Shown: positions 46,871-60,483, numbered from the stretch's first letter. The stretch: DNA of 64,000 nucleotides from Alligator mississippiensis (GCF_030867095.1 NC_081829.1:91597261-91661260), one strand, 5' to 3'. Translations and numbers: made by a program. The notes: generated by a model from the letters alone, not told the origin.

Positions 46871-49800
46871 TTGTCCTTCACCATGTGTAGTTAGTTGTCC
46901 TTCCCATTATCCACCTTTTTAGGGCTCTTCTGAATTTATATAAGTGTATAGGTTCAGGATTAGGTCCTGAGTTGTTCCTTTGGCTGGCTGTACATATTTG
47001 TCTGTCCTTGTGAGTCAGTCCCTGCAGCCCCCTGGTTTTGAAGTCTGGTTGAATGTTTTAGTGGGGAAGAAAATGATTTCCCAATGTATTTGGCTCTTTT
47101 TTTCCCCCTTGCCCTTCCCCCTTCAAAGTGATTGTGAGTTCTCTGGCAGCACTTCATTTTTTGAGGTAAATGAAGATTGGTCCTGAATGAATGGAAAAAT
47201 GGTAGAGGCTAAGGGCAACAATAAGAGGAAACCAGGACAATGAGGTGAAATCTATTTTAAATGCAAGCCTCGAATAGAATAGCACAGAAGGAAAACAAGC
47301 ATCAGCTTCTGGGTGGAGAGGCAGGCAGGATTGCTTTCAGAAGTTTAGTGAAAAATCCTAAAAGCTGATATGTGGTTTGAGGGCTTTGCAATCTGTCTTC
47401 ATGAGATTTGTCCCTTTTAATTTTTCTTTGTCCTGCAGTTGGTTTGAATTGAGTCAACATCTTGTTCTGAATCCTTTCTTAATTGGTTCTTTAAATAATT
47501 GGAAATGGAAGCCTAGTGATGGTCAGCGTCTGTAAATTCTCAAATGTCGGTTAGTTCTGTCATATAATGAAAAAGAGAAGCTCTTTCTGGAAGGCAAAAG
47601 CTGTCTGTAGAATTCAGTGACCAGTCTGTAGTGCTTAAATGTATTTACTTGTGTGCTTTATCCCCTTGTAGACAGCTGAACATCACAATTAAAACAAATC
47701 ACAGCTACCCTTGCCACATTCTCTAGCAATGGAGTAAGGTGGACTAATACCATTGTCAGATGTTTAACCATTATCATAGTACAGTTTAAAATTGGACTTT
47801 GCTTACCCTTAGTTTTAGTCTATTGAAAGGCCCAATCCTGAGCGTTGCATTTATGGTGGGTGGCACCATGTATCTAAATAATTGGTTTGCAGAAATAGGA
47901 GTAAAGGTTGGAACACATGGGCATCAGTCAGGTGCACTGTGGGCCCCTTCTGTTTTATTGTCCATTTAAAAGCTGTATCTGGTGCTAAGCCATTGGAGTA
48001 GTTTACGTTTGATGCTATCCCGAGGTAACGTGATTATGAGTGTGTCTACAGCACGTCTCTGGCATGAGTCAGAAATAATGCTCTTAGCTATGCCCTTACC
48101 ATGTGCTCTTCCAGACCTGGAAATGTGACAGCAAAGCTACCCTGGAGGTGTTCTCAAGCACGTGGGAGGCTGGGGTTGCAAGAGGACCAAACTGGGAAGA
48201 CTGGCGCAGGTTCACCACTGCATTTCTTTGCTTGTCTCATATGCTTGGCAGTAGGTGAGTGAGAACATGAGGAATTTTCATCAGGAGCATCGTTCCCTGC
48301 ACATGCCAGGGACACCATATACACATACCCTATGTCTACACTGCAGTGATGGTAACTTGTGCAGATGTATTTAAATAAAAATATATAAGCAGAGGAATCT
48401 GGAGCTCAACTCAAGCTAAATCTGCAAGTATTTACCCACTTCAGGGGTGAGCTTTGCAACTTCCCTTCGTTCTATGTTGTTATGGCAGGTAAATACCTAG
48501 TTGGTGTAATAAAAGATATCAGCTCTTCCACGAGTTTGGATTCCAGGTTGTTACGGCCACGCTCCTAGTCTTGGGTTGTTTACATGGGCAGCAGTCATAA
48601 CTTTGGTGTTCCCTGGAGCTGTAAGAAATCCCGTGCCTACGGTGTTTTGTGGAAAGCACGGATGTAGTCTTTTAAAGTCTGTATTTTAAGTAGGAGTTTT
48701 GTTGACGTGAGTGTAACAATAAAAAGGGCTAATGTCCATAGTGTTTGGTGACGCTGATATGCTTTACCACAGGAAGACAGGTGTTGTCATGTCCCTGCTG
48801 CATTTGTGCTGATGCTGTAGGAGATGTGGCGTATGGACATCTGTTGTGAACAGCTGTGCTTTAAGGAGGGATGCTACAGAAGGAGGAGGAAAAAAATAAC
48901 ATTTCAGCAGAAAATATGGGCAGAGATTCCACAAACCAAGGATGCCGCAAGCCAGGGACATTTTTTTTTTTTATCCCTGGTTTTGCAATTGCCTTCTCAG
49001 GGAAGGTGGTGGTGGTAAGGAAACAAGCCAGGAAGTGGAGAGGCCTCAAGTCTTGAAAGCTTTCAAGCATGAGTTTAATTCTCCCTTAAGTCACTTGACC
49101 TTAATCCCATGTTTGTGGTCTCACTAAATCTGGGTTTGACTAAATGATGCTAACCAGTGGCTAGAACATTATAAACTCACCGCAGGTTGGAAAATGTGAT
49201 GCACATACCTGTTAAGTCTGCTTGAGTTTCTTTTGATTCATGCTCTTGAAGTTTTCTGTGATATTGGGCTGGCATGGTGCTTAAATGTGAGCCTTCTGGA
49301 AACATGTAAAAGGGGTTGACTGGCTTAATCCCAATATGCAGAACACTTAGTAGATGCATTTCCTTTCCACTTCAGTGATAAGTTTTGATTTTTGCTGCTT
49401 TCTCAGAGCTGAAGGAAGGGAAACTGCTCGTAAAATCTCATGAAAGTCCGTTGTCACAGAAATGGATGGTTTTTGCACTCAGAATGGCAAGGCGACCTTC
49501 TCTTCTGGATTTTGGTGATGTTTAATTTACTTTGCTATATTTAGGACCTTACCTTCATCATTTTAAATATGTCCTTCTCTTAATTACTATTTCCTCCTCT
49601 GGGAGTTTAGCATGAGTAAGGACTGTGGGATTTCACTCAATTGAAGGACTCTGCTGTAATTACTGTAATTATGAAGCTGATTTATTTGTTTCCATCGCAT
49701 CAGGTTGTTACGTAGTTCTGTTATCGAGACAGTAGTCAGCAAAACCACTGTTCCAAGCTGCAGCTTTTCTTTAATTAGTGAGGAGGGGTTCTGATCTATT

Positions 49801-51952
49801 TTTGTCCCCGAAAGCCCAGGAGGCGTCTCTAGCCAATTTTGAAAAAGAACGGGTGGACTCTAACAAATAAGAAATGTAACACTGTCATGAAAAGTTTGCT
49901 GGCAGGAATTCTTACTCTTTCTTGGCCTTCGTGCCATCACAGTTTGTGCCAGCATATTTATTGTACCTGGTATTTGAGGCTTACACATTCATTAGTTAGC
50001 TTTAGTGCAACTGCAGACATTAAAAATGACAGTATGACATAACCAAGGTTTGTGAGCTTGGATCTCAGAGAAGGAAGAAAACAATTTACTGTTTGCCATT
50101 TCTCTACTGAAGACAAAAGGGAAAGCTCCTGTTGAATTCAGTGAGAACATGGGTGGGCATGGGCCCATTAGAAGATGTGTATGCTGAATATTTTGCTGGA
50201 TGAAACCTCTTGCTTGTCAGGGTTGAGAAGAATAAAAGGTGATGAGGAGGAACTTGTCCTTTTGTGGAGAGGGAAGACTGAATGTCTCTTCCGTGACGGG
50301 GCCTGTAGCACTCTTGACTTGTCACCCTTTCAAGCCAAAGTCTCTTTAATTGAATTCTGCATGAATAATTCACTTGTCTGTGGGTCCCTCAGCCTTGGAG
50401 GACACAACTCTGTTACAGCCCCAGATATGGAGTTAGCCGCTGCCGGAGAGATTCATGCTTGAATGTTATGGAGGTATGATTCATGGTGTGTCAACCAAGA
50501 TAATACCTGTCACAGACGCCTGGCACAGATCTAAGTAATTTAGCTGACAGTCCCACCCTTACAGGTAGGGGAATTCTGCCTGGCATCTGATACCCCCTGA
50601 TGATCAGACCTGTCTGCCCCCACTCCCTGGCTTCCTCTTACCTTCTAGCTTATGTCCACCATGATTTAATCTTAGGGTCTTTTAATTGGGAAGTGTTTCC
50701 TGGGTGTGTTTCCTCGGTGCATAGCCCTTATGGCTTCTCTGCCTCAAATTGTATGGGGTGGGTTTTCCCTTTAAGGCAGCCCCAGTTGTGCTTTAGGAGC
50801 AATAATCATGAGCTCCAGCCACCCCCATAGTCATGTCCATGCCCTGCAGATGTTAGTCACTGTTTGGAGGGGAACCCTTGGCCCTGCCTTTGCCCACGCC
50901 CCTCAAGCTTTGAACCTTTGTCGGGGTTTCCATCTTCCTGGCTTTGGCTTCTTTCCTCTAGCTGTGTCCCCTAGCTCAAGGTCCACTGTCTGGGCCCCAG
51001 CTTCTGAGCCTCAGCCCAGTCTCGCACTCGTGTGTTTGGGCCCCTGGCCCCATACTAGTTTGGGTTTATTTGTGAAATTTGATGCATTACAGAAATGTAC
51101 CAGTTTCATTGCCCCAAGGCATCAGTTCCTTTATTGCAGTTCTGAAGGCACATGCATGTGTGATAGTACACTGTGTGAGAGCATATGTTCCCCAGGAAAA
51201 AAGTCTGCAAATTTCTCTGGGGCTGTTTTACAATGAATGGAACCACAAAGCTTTGAGGTAAAAAAGCAGGCATTCAGTGAAGAGTATTGTATGTAGGTTG
51301 TTGGGGTTTTTTTGGTCGGCTTTTTTGCCACTGTATAATTCTTTTTTATTGAAATCTTCATATTATAGCAACAAACAATAATCCATTTACAAATCCAAAG
51401 ATTGTGTGTAAAAATATATTATGAGAAGACAATATGGCTGTGTAATAACATGGTTATTTGAAGCTGAATGTTTCTGGTTGAGTTGCCTGAAATAATCCAA
51501 AACTGCTTAGGATTTGATCTCCGGGGAAGAATTATAAAACTTTAGTCATAGTCGAATTGACAGCTGCTAGAAAAAAAAAAAAAGCCCTTGCCATATTTTG
51601 TTCTTAGTAATACTGGGTAAGTCAAGAATAACTGAGAAAAGAATTGCATGATTAGAATGACTTGAACTGAAGTAACCTCAGTCCAAAAAATGTTGAAGGC
51701 TTTTTTTCCCTTCTTTTCTATTTCCAGATGTTTTGATATGTGGGACAAATGACCAGAGAATGTTTATAGATGTACACGTGCTCCACATTTGGAGTTCCAT
51801 GTGTTTGACCAATATGTTCCCTGGATAAATTGATTATACATGCCTGCAAAATAGAAAGCTTAAAAAAAGAAAGCAAGCATTCTCTGTCTGATAATGGCAT
51901 GTTAAAATTACAATGACAATCAGTTAACTGATTTTGCCTGCTATAGCATTAG
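46871..51952. other. Long unassigned stretch
   Basis: About 5 kb of AT-leaning DNA without a recognised exon or young transposon. 48497-48570 (tagttggtgtaataaaagat) is another small piece of the 43400 foldback family. A T12 tract lies at 48961. The best frames (50808-51236, 142 codons) show no domain or splice context. If the exon at 35609 is real this would be intron. Confidence 0.4.
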
Positions 51953-52658
51953 TACCATGTTTCCTTGAATCCAAGATCAGACTTTTTCCCCCATTTCCCT
52001 TCATAGGGGAAGGGGGAAAGCCCTCATCTTGAGTTTGAGTACAAGGCAAGGGGGCAGGCGATTCAAGCTCAAGGTTGGACTTGGAGCTGCAGCTGCTTCC
52101 TGCCCATCTGCCCACCACCCTGCCTTTGCCCAGATGCTGCTTAGTCATGGCTCTGTACCTTCCTGGCAGCAGCTCTGGCTCTGACCTGGGGTGGAGCCAG
52201 GGCTGGGGCAGGAGGTGCCATTGCCTCTGCCACAATTGCCTAGCCAGCCAGGGGTTGGAGCTGCAACAGAAAGCAAGCCAGGGAGTAGGACATGGTCAGT
52301 TATGTGGGGGGGTAGGGGGCAAGATGCAGCAAGGGCATATGCCCCAGGGGGACAAGTGGTGAAGGGTAGGTGGCAGGGCCCAAGGTATGGGGGGACGGCG
52401 CAGAGCAGAGGTCAGGCCACATGACCCCCCTGCCACCTGCCCTCTCACTGCCTGCCTCTCTGCTGGTACTTAACGCCGCTTTCCCTACTGCAGTGACAGG
52501 GAGATGAATTTGAGGTGATCCTTCAATAATTAGATTTTTTCCCCCATTTCCCCAATAATTAGGTTCTGTACATGGAAAATCATAACAAATTTATACATTT
52601 TCCATGTATAGACTCTTATTATTGGGGGGGTCGTCTTAAATTCAAGGTCATCCAGGTA
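51953..52658. mobile_element. TA-flanked DNA element, copy 2
   Basis: The left end is taccatgtttccttgaatcc. The right end in reverse is tacctggatgaccttgaat. TA abuts the element on each side. It shares ends, the ctcatcttgagtttgagta phrase and the ccaataattaggttctgtac region with 29797-30584. The GC-rich interiors (here 52080-52480) are diverged between the two copies. Confidence 0.7.
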
Positions 52659-53904
52659 AATATGTTATATTTCTCTGTCAGCAGTGCCATAGACATTCCT
52701 CTAAGTGTCTTTTATAATAGTCTTTATAAACGAAATGTAATATCTTGTGATATTCCATCTTCTGTCTGATCAAGCGGTGATCAGAGTCTTATTTTTAAAA
52801 TGGTCTTGTTTTAGGGGAGGGAGAACACTGTGTTAAATAGTTAAAAGGGCTCAAGGGTTAGGGTCACGTGGTAGTTGACAGAGTCCACTGTCAAGGACTG
52901 AAAAGATCAAACAGAAAGAAAAGAATTTTCTGTCTGTACTCCTTCTGACATATGTTGTAACACATGTTTAATTATCTTCTCAGGACCTTGCCACTATGCC
53001 AATAGGTCTTTAAAGACTTAGGTAAATCTATGTGGCGTGGACATTGGGAGGATAATTTAACATTTGGGTAGTGTTCTGACACGTAAAACGTTGAAAGGGG
53101 GAAGCACTGTTCCCTCTGTTCTTATCTGGCACTATGTAGTGCACATTTTATTTGTTTTTATAAAATATGGCCTGGTCCAGGGGTTGAGCAGGTCAAGATA
53201 CAACCTTCGCTCTTTTTGCTTTGATGATTTTTCCTCCCATCTGGTTTTCCACTTGGTAGATAATCAGGGGCGGTAGAGATCTGAAACTTCTTTTGATACC
53301 ACCTGGCCTGCAGTTTGGATAGTAAATCTTGTGTTTGTCATGCTAAAGGCCAAGATTGGGGAGGTGATGAGACATATTGGAATAGCAAGCTTCAAGTAAC
53401 AGTATTTACAAATGCTGAAAATTCACACTTTTCCTTTCTGTCGGGCAAAAAAAGGACCAAGCAAATCCAGCACTAAAAGGTGCCCTCTTTTTTTTTTTTG
53501 CTCGATGCATTATTTTTACTCCATGTTCATCAATAGCAAAAAAGATTCCAGGCCCCACGGGAGGAGGAGGGTTAAGAATTCCACCTATCTTGCTATTTCT
53601 GATGCTCAGGAAGTATTTTTAGGAAACATTAGCAGTGGTGCAAAGGGGACTTGAGATGGACTAATTCACTAAGCAGCCAGCTGAAACCACCAAGCAGGAG
53701 TGGTAGGAAATGCAGTGGAGAAGTAACAAAAACAAGCCAAACCTTTGATTTGTTTGAATATACATATTACAAAAAAAATCATTCTGTAAATAGAAAATGA
53801 TTGACATTTCTCTGTGTGTTGACTGTAGACATGCAGAGGGAGGCGGAAGAAATGAGGTTCGGACCTGGTTCTGTGTTCTAGAAATGGGTCAGAAGTGCCT
53901 AGAA
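52659..53904. other. Unassigned DNA
   Basis: No gene or element is recognised. Confidence 0.4.
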
Positions 53905-55365
53905 CGGAATTACAAGAAACTTCACGTCCTATTTGAACCTCCCCACTGGTGCTCTGGTGAAGTGCCCGAAGATTGGAAGAAGGCCAATGTGGTGCCTGTC
54001 TTCAAGAAAGGGAGTAAAGTGGATCTGGCAAAATACAGGCCCATCAGCCTGACTTCTATCCTGGGGAAGATCCTAGAAAAGATTATAAAAAAGACCATTC
54101 TCAACAGACTGGCCGATGGCAAAATCCTGAGGGATAGCCAGCACGGGTTTGTTGCACGTAGGTCTTGCTTGACCAATCTTATTTCCTTTTATGACCAGGT
54201 GACCTATCACCTGGACAAGGGGGAAGAGACTGATGTCATATATTTTGACTTTAAAAAAGCCTTCGATCTGGCATCCCATAATCACTTCTTAGCAAAACTG
54301 GCTAACTGCGGCCTCGACCACACCACGATCTGCTGGCTGGAGACTTGGCTCTGTGGTCAGACCCAGAGGGTGATGGTTGACGGAAGTCAATCGTCTTGGT
54401 GTCCTGTGACCAGTGGGGTCCCCCAAGCCTCTGTCCTTGGGCCTACACTATTCAACATCTTCATTAATGATGTGTTCATTGGTGTCAGAAGCGGGCTGGC
54501 CAAGTTCACTGACAACACCAAACTTTGGGGTAAAGCATCTACACCCAAGGACAGGAGGGCAATCCAGGCTGACCTTGACAGGCTCAGGAAATGGGCTAAT
54601 GAGAACCTGATGGTGTTTAACACTGAAAAATGTTAGGTTCTCCACCCTGGGAAGAAAAACTCGCAGCATGCTTATAGGCTTAGCAGTGCTACACTGGCTA
54701 GCACTACGGATGAAAGGGACTTGGGGATGAGCCTTCAATGTGATGCTGCGGCTAGTAAAGCAAGCAAAACGCTTGCCTGCATCCATAGATACTTCTCAAG
54801 CAAATCCCAGGACGTCATTCTCCCATTGTTTTCAGCCTTGGTGAGGCCACAGCTGGAGTACTGCGTCCAGTTTTGGGCTCCACAATTCAAAAAGGATGTG
54901 GAGAAGCTTGAGGGAGTGCAGAGGAGAGCCACGTGCATGATCAGAGGCCAGGAAAACAGACCTTATGATGAGAGGTTGAGAGCCATGGGACTCTTCAGCT
55001 TGGAAAAGTGCAGGCTCAGGGGTGATCTGGTGGCCACCTGTAAGTTTATCAGGGGTGCTCACTAGGATCTGGGGGAACGTCTGTTCACCAGAGCGCCCCA
55101 AGATTGGCAAGATCGAACGGTCACAAACTCCTCCAAGACCGTTTCAGGCAGGACATAAGGAAGAACTTCTTTACTTTCCGAGCCCCCAAGGTTTGGAATA
55201 GACTGCCGCTGGAGGTGGTTCAAGCACCTACTTTGAATGCCTTCAAGAGACATGTAGATGTTTATCTTGCTGGGATCCTATGATCCCTGCTGACTTCCTG
55301 CCCCTGGGGCAGGAAGCTGAAGTCGAAGATCTTCCGAGGTCCCTTCCAGCCCTAATGTCTATGAA
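53905..55365 (+). mobile_element. CR1 LINE, second long copy
   Basis: The frame 53797-54636 carries the reverse transcriptase core: VPEDWKKANVVPVFKKGSK, YRPISLTSILGKILEKI, SQHGFVARRSCLTNL, motif A VIYFDFKKAFDLASH and motif B GVPQASVLGPTLFNIFIN. Motif C reads FTDN instead of FADD, so one catalytic aspartate is lost. A stop interrupts the EKCKVLH region at 54637. The same frame resumes at 54721-55065 (LEYCVQFWAPQFKKDVEKL, RPYDERLRAMGLFSLEK) and a frameshift near 55130 precedes RKNFFTFRAPKVWNRLPLEV. The tail ends gtcccttccagccctaatg. It has few breaks in coding sequence but is catalytically dead. Confidence 0.96.
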
Positions 55366-56578
55366 AAACCAAGTGTCCAGTCCTCATGTGCCCGAACGAT
55401 AGTGGAACATAACCCAACTGCTTTCCCTTATGCTGCGTTAACTTGAGAATACCTATTTTCCAGTGGCATGAGATCAGAAGCAGGCCCATGCACAGTTAGA
55501 TTTCTTTCTCTATTTGAATTTTCTTCTGCCAATCAGTGGGAGCTGATGAGAGCAACAGGGAAAAGAAGATGAGAGAATGGCAGCTGGAGAAGGTGAGGGT
55601 ACATGAGAGAGAAAGACAAAGGTAGTCTGAATACCAGAGAGCAGTGAGAGTGAACAAGCAAGGAAAGTCTTTGAAGCAGTGAGGAGGGAGGGTGTGCTGG
55701 AGCCTTCTGTAAGCAGACACAGCAAGGACTGGAGTTGAATATAAAGAAGCTGCCCTAGAAAAAGAGAGACATGACTGAAGAACATTTTGTTGAGGACCCG
55801 CCTGCTCAAATTCCAGATTCCTCCTGTGAAAGGTGCTGTAAGTCTCTGATTCCAGCAACATTTATTTTTTTGTGATGCCTCCAAGCTGTGTAGTGAACCC
55901 TTCAAATAGAAAACCATGTTCCAGAGCAGCTTTCCTCAGAAATCCCCGCAAGGGCACTAGGAAAAGTGACCAAGATGCTTTGAAATTCTGAAGTTTTGCA
56001 AAACTGTCCTTTCCCCCACCCTCAGAAGTGCCTGGACTCTGACTAATACTTTCCCCTTAGTTCTCATGACACTGGGCTGTTTTCACATCTTTGAAGTTGT
56101 ATTTGAGTCCGAGTGAAAGTGGGCTAGGACAGGCATGTAACTTTGCAAAAAGAGAAAAGCTGACCTGCCATTTGAATTTTTGTATAGCAAGAAATTGATC
56201 TTCAGGCGAGACTGACTGTCTAATGAAATGTGGTAGGCTTTCTAGGGAGTAATGGAAGAAGCACTATTGCTTATGACATTTTAAAACATGACAAGAGAAA
56301 GTAGGAATCATCCAGCCAGGAACCTGTCTGTACTGGCTCACAGGAACAGACCAGGTGAGATAACATCTCTAACACCTGTAGCGAGCCCAAAGTGTATATA
56401 TTTTTTAATGCATGCAGTAGCCTGCCTGCCTTTTTTGCAAAATAACGTTCAGCTAAATGGAAGATAATTTGATAAAACCATGCGAAAAAGTGGAATTGGA
56501 AAGAACCCCTACTGAAAACATTACTGTTGCCTTCATGCTAAAATCATCAATGCACATCACTCCACGAATGGCTTCAGA
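55366..56578. other. Unassigned DNA
   Basis: 55500-55870 is purine-rich on the plus strand (gagag/agaaag words) and gives a 121- and a 135-codon open frame on the minus strand without recognisable domains. Nothing else is seen. Confidence 0.4.
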
Positions 56579-56586
56579 ATTTACAG

Positions 56587-58643
56587 CAGGGGTGGACAAA
56601 ATGTGACCCGCAGGCCAAATCCAGCCCACAAGGCAATTTCATGCAGCCCACAGGCACCTACCAATTAATTGTACCCTGCCCAGCCTGTGCACTTCACCCC
56701 CATCCTCGTGTGCGGGAGAGCCCTGGCCAGCATGCACAGCTTCCAGATGGGGCTGCTGCTGCAGCTGCCAGGGGACCTGCTCGGCTTCCTCAGTCTCCAG
56801 CAGCTTCTTCTCGTGTTCCTGCTGCAGCACTTGCTCTGGGAAGCTGCAGCTGGGCAAGAGTGTGGAGCTAGCAAGAGTGAGAGCCCGGGGACTGCGCTTG
56901 GGAGCTCAGATCTTGGGTGCGCAGGGTATGGATGTGTGGGACTTGTGGTAGAGGTACACAGATATATTGGTTCATATTGTATTGGCACTGATAAAAGAAA
57001 AAATGACATTATCAGCAATTGGCTTTTTTTGGCCGATGTGGCCGATTGATGTAACTGAGAAATGCTGCATGCATATGTGCAGTGGCAGCATGCACACAGC
57101 CAGGAATGCAGCCCGGCAGCTGGGAGACCAGCATGTGGCCAGTAAGCCTGTGCGAGAAAAGGGCATGGGGGGGGGGAGGTACAGATCAAGGCCCCCACGG
57201 TGAGGGAGGGAGTGGAGCAGGGGTAGGCATTGCCCAGCTGGGACAGGGCGTGGGATGGAGCCACGGGAAGCTTCCCACTGCTGCGCGCACCCCCAGGGGA
57301 GGCATGGGGGGCATGTACCCTCTGGATTTGTGTGTGGGGCAAGGGTGGGCTGTGGGCGGGGGCCAGGGGCTGCACTGGCCTCTTCCCGGCAGGGGGGTGG
57401 GCTGCAGCTGTGCTTGGGGTGGGCAGCAGCAGTGCTGGGAGGGCAGGCTGCGGTGAATTTTGGGGTGTCTATAGCCCACCACAAAGACCCCCACCCCTCC
57501 TGGCACTGCTGCCTACCCTGTCCCTGCCCACCCTGAGTGCAGGTATGGCCCAGCTCCCCTGCTGGGAAAAGGCTGGTGCAGCCCCCAGCTCCAGGGCACA
57601 GCCTGCCCTTGCCCCACACACAATTCTGGAGGGCACATGCCCCCATACCTGCCCCAGGGGTGCACGCACCAGTGGGAGCCACCCCCGACCCTCTGGATGA
57701 GCCTCCTGTGGCTCTGCCCTGCCTTTGCTGAGCAGTGCCTGCCCCTGCCCCAGCTCCACTCCCTCCCTCACTGTGGGGGGCCTTGATCTGTGGCCCCCAC
57801 TACTTTTACCCAGCACAGACTTACTGGCCCGACGCTGCTCTCCAAGCTGCCGGGCTGCATATCAGCCATCAGATCAGTATCGTCTGATACGGCTGGTTAA
57901 TAATCGGCCATCGGTATTGGCCAAAATAAATCTTTATCGGTGCACCCCTAGTTTGTGGAGTGTGAGGCAGGGTGGGGGGGTGTGGTGTCTCCCCCACATG
58001 TCCCCTCCCCAATGGTGCACAGACCCCATCACCAGCGGTGGCAGCAGCAGGCAGTGGGCCCTTGGGGAGCTTGTGGCCTGCAGGCTCAGCTGCCAGGTGG
58101 CCCATGGCTCCAGCCATGTCTGGGAGCTACATATGGCAGCAAAGAGGGGAGCCAGGCTGGTCCACTAGTATCGCGCAGAACTCATGCAGGGTGCAGCTCC
58201 TGGGACTTGCACACCACGAGTGGAAAGTCATGGTGTGGAAGTCCCGGGAGCTGCACCCTGCACCTGCTCCCTGCTTCCCGGTGGAGTCCAGGGAGCTGCA
58301 CATGCTGGCAGGGAGTGGGGAGGCAGCCGGCTCCATTGTGCGAGGCTTCCCCCCAATTGTGCGCGAGTCCTGGGAGCTGCACGCCTGTGCAGTAGAGGTG
58401 GGCCAGCCTGGCTCTGCTCCTTGCCACCACATGCAGATCCCACATCCCTGGGGGCAAGGGATGGGGATGAGGTGGGGTGCATGGGGGACACTTCCAGTGG
58501 CAAAGACTGGGGCTAGGGGGCAAGACTTCCAGTCCCAAGATGGTGACCAGGGGACGGAGCACCTGAAAAGGGGCAGGGCTACCCTCGACAGCTCACCAAA
58601 ACTCATTAAGCGACCCTCCAGCTGAAATAATTGCCCTCCCCTT
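56587..58643. mobile_element. Large hAT (caggggtgggca family) hosting another hAT
   Basis: The left end caggggtggacaaaatg and right end aaataattgccctcccctt are flanked by atttacag (56579-56586) and ctttacag (58644-58651), matching at 7 of 8 bases. Subtracting the nested 56949-57950 element leaves ~1.05 kb. The near-terminal gcgaccctccagctgaaat matches, in reverse, the left end of 60492-61046. The right half (58040-58620) is GC-rich with repeated gggagctgca phrases. The frames of 110-217 codons here are compositional. Confidence 0.85.
56949..57950 (-). mobile_element. Palindromic hAT (taggggtgca family), nested, best hairpin
   Basis: The 1002-bp element has ends tagaggtacacagata and ttatcggtgcaccccta. 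Flanks acttgtgg (56941-56948) and gtttgtgg (57951-57958) agree at 6 of 8 bases. From about 57105 to 57850 it is a near-mirror inverted duplication: gcagcccggcagctgggaga against tctccaagctgccgggctgc, agatcaaggcccccac against ggggggccttgatctg, and ggtgtctatagcc near the centre (~57470). It sits inside the 56587-58643 element. Confidence 0.93.
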
Positions 58644-58651
58644 CTTTACAG

Positions 58652-60483
58652 TGGAGTCACGTTCCTTCATTCCTGCCTTTTAAGCTTAGCTGGCCTGGTA
58701 TGTCTTGATCTTCTAGTTCTCAGAAACAGTCAGTGTGGCTGTCGTGCATGTAGGAAGCATGACGGGGTGAACTGTGGTGTATTTCTTTGAGATTCCTGGC
58801 CTCCGGGTTAATGTCTGATGCTTGCAGAAAAAGAGGGTTTGGGCACCAAGATGAGAGGATGTTTGTGTATTTGAAATATGCTTTTGTGTCCAGTTGGAAT
58901 TTCTGTTAAGTGTGAAGCTCTCTGTGAATCATTCATTGCCTTTTCTGTGCTCTAGAAATGATATTTGGCATGAAAGGAAATAATTAATGGCCACTTAAAT
59001 CTATTAATCTTTGTTCCTCTCCACTTCCCTCTTCCCCCCAGCCAGACACTTTTAACGTAAAGGAACTTAGTCTGAAAGCTTGTGCTGAGATACATCCGTG
59101 TGAATGTGCATAGGTGCAGTAGGCATGTCATTCTAAATATTGATAGTCTATACTGGCAATTGGAAAAGGTCAGAATAATTTTCTTTCTCCTGCTGCTTTT
59201 CCATTAGGAAGCTGAGGCTAAAAGCCTCTCAAAAAGGACTTCCTTTCTCATTTGTGCTCCAGGCTTTAGCTAGTAGTGTTGGAGACACGCAAGTGCAGTA
59301 GTCTAGAATACCAGAGCATCACACAGACCCAGCCATTTGGTTTTTCCTCTTAGAAGTGCTTCGGGCAATAATTACCAGAATCTAACTTAACAGAATCTAA
59401 TTTATTTCTGGGTTGATGAACATCTATATAGAAACCGCAGTATTTATTTAACAGGCAGTCTGTACTGATGGCAAGTAGCCATTCCTTGAGTTCCAGAACT
59501 CTTTGAAGGCAAGCTATGGTATAATAGGCTGAATTTAAGGACCATTTCTGGGAATTAGAAACTACGGTGGACTGGGCTGTACTGGTGTAATTCTGGAGCA
59601 GCTCACTGAAGCCAGATGATCTCACTGTAGGAAAGAATTGAAGTTGGCCTGGTCAGATGTTGGGTGTCGGGGCAGTTGTACTAGTTGTGTTGATTTTGAA
59701 GGTTCTGGGCTATCAGATGGACTTGTGCTAGTTTGCTTCATGTGTATTCATCAAGACAGATTTGCAGCATGGAGCACCCAGCCTCTTTTGCATAGAACTT
59801 TGCATAGCATTTTAATTAGCAGCAAGTGTGTAGGTTTGCTGGGTTTTATTTTTTATTTATTTTTGTTTTAAGTACAGAGGACTGTTAGAGTACATTTAGT
59901 GATTTGCTTTAAGGGTGCAGGGAAAGCCATGTGGCTCTATAGCACTTTTAATCTATATCTGTTCAAGCTTTTCCCAAAGACTTTCCTAGTACTCTTCCTG
60001 TGTAAATGAGGAAACTGAGGCACAGTGACATTCAGAGGCTACCTTATGGTGACAGCTTGGCCTATTGCTAGAGGCAGAAGCAGAACCTGCATCTCCTAAT
60101 TCCTCTTAATTCTCTTAAGTAAGTAGGCATATGTCATCTTGGGTGGACTGTGCTGCATACTCTCACATGGTCACTTGATTCATGGAGTGAAGGTCTGATT
60201 TCTCCTAGGTCATTCTTAGTTGTTCATGACCAGTGTATATGAGTGCTCATGTATAACTTGCACAGGAAAGTGTGGCAGAACCTGCATCTCATGAATCACA
60301 ACCACAAGATCAGCCTTCCTTCTTTGGGCCAAATTCTGGTCTGAATGTAAATCTAGGATAACTTTGTCTCCCCTAGAGTCTCGCCCTCAAAGCAGTGTTG
60401 AGGGCCCAAGCTGCCAGTAAAAATCCCTATTCATTAGTCCATGCATCTTGTGGAGGTTTTATTCAGCTGCTGCTGAGGTCAGC
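58652..60483. other. Unassigned DNA with a MIR-like fragment
   Basis: 59995-60115 (aaatgaggaaactgaggcac, cagaagcagaacctgcatct) is a reversed MIR-type SINE piece. The rest shows no gene. Confidence 0.45.

Noticed and set aside
55496-55917. 121- and 135-codon minus-strand frames
   Set aside because: They come from a purine-rich tract read in reverse (Leu/Ser/Phe-rich), with no domain or supporting signals.
56665-57700. Frames up to 236 codons in the 57 kb cluster
   Set aside because: They lie inside GC-rich palindromic hAT interiors and read through element borders.
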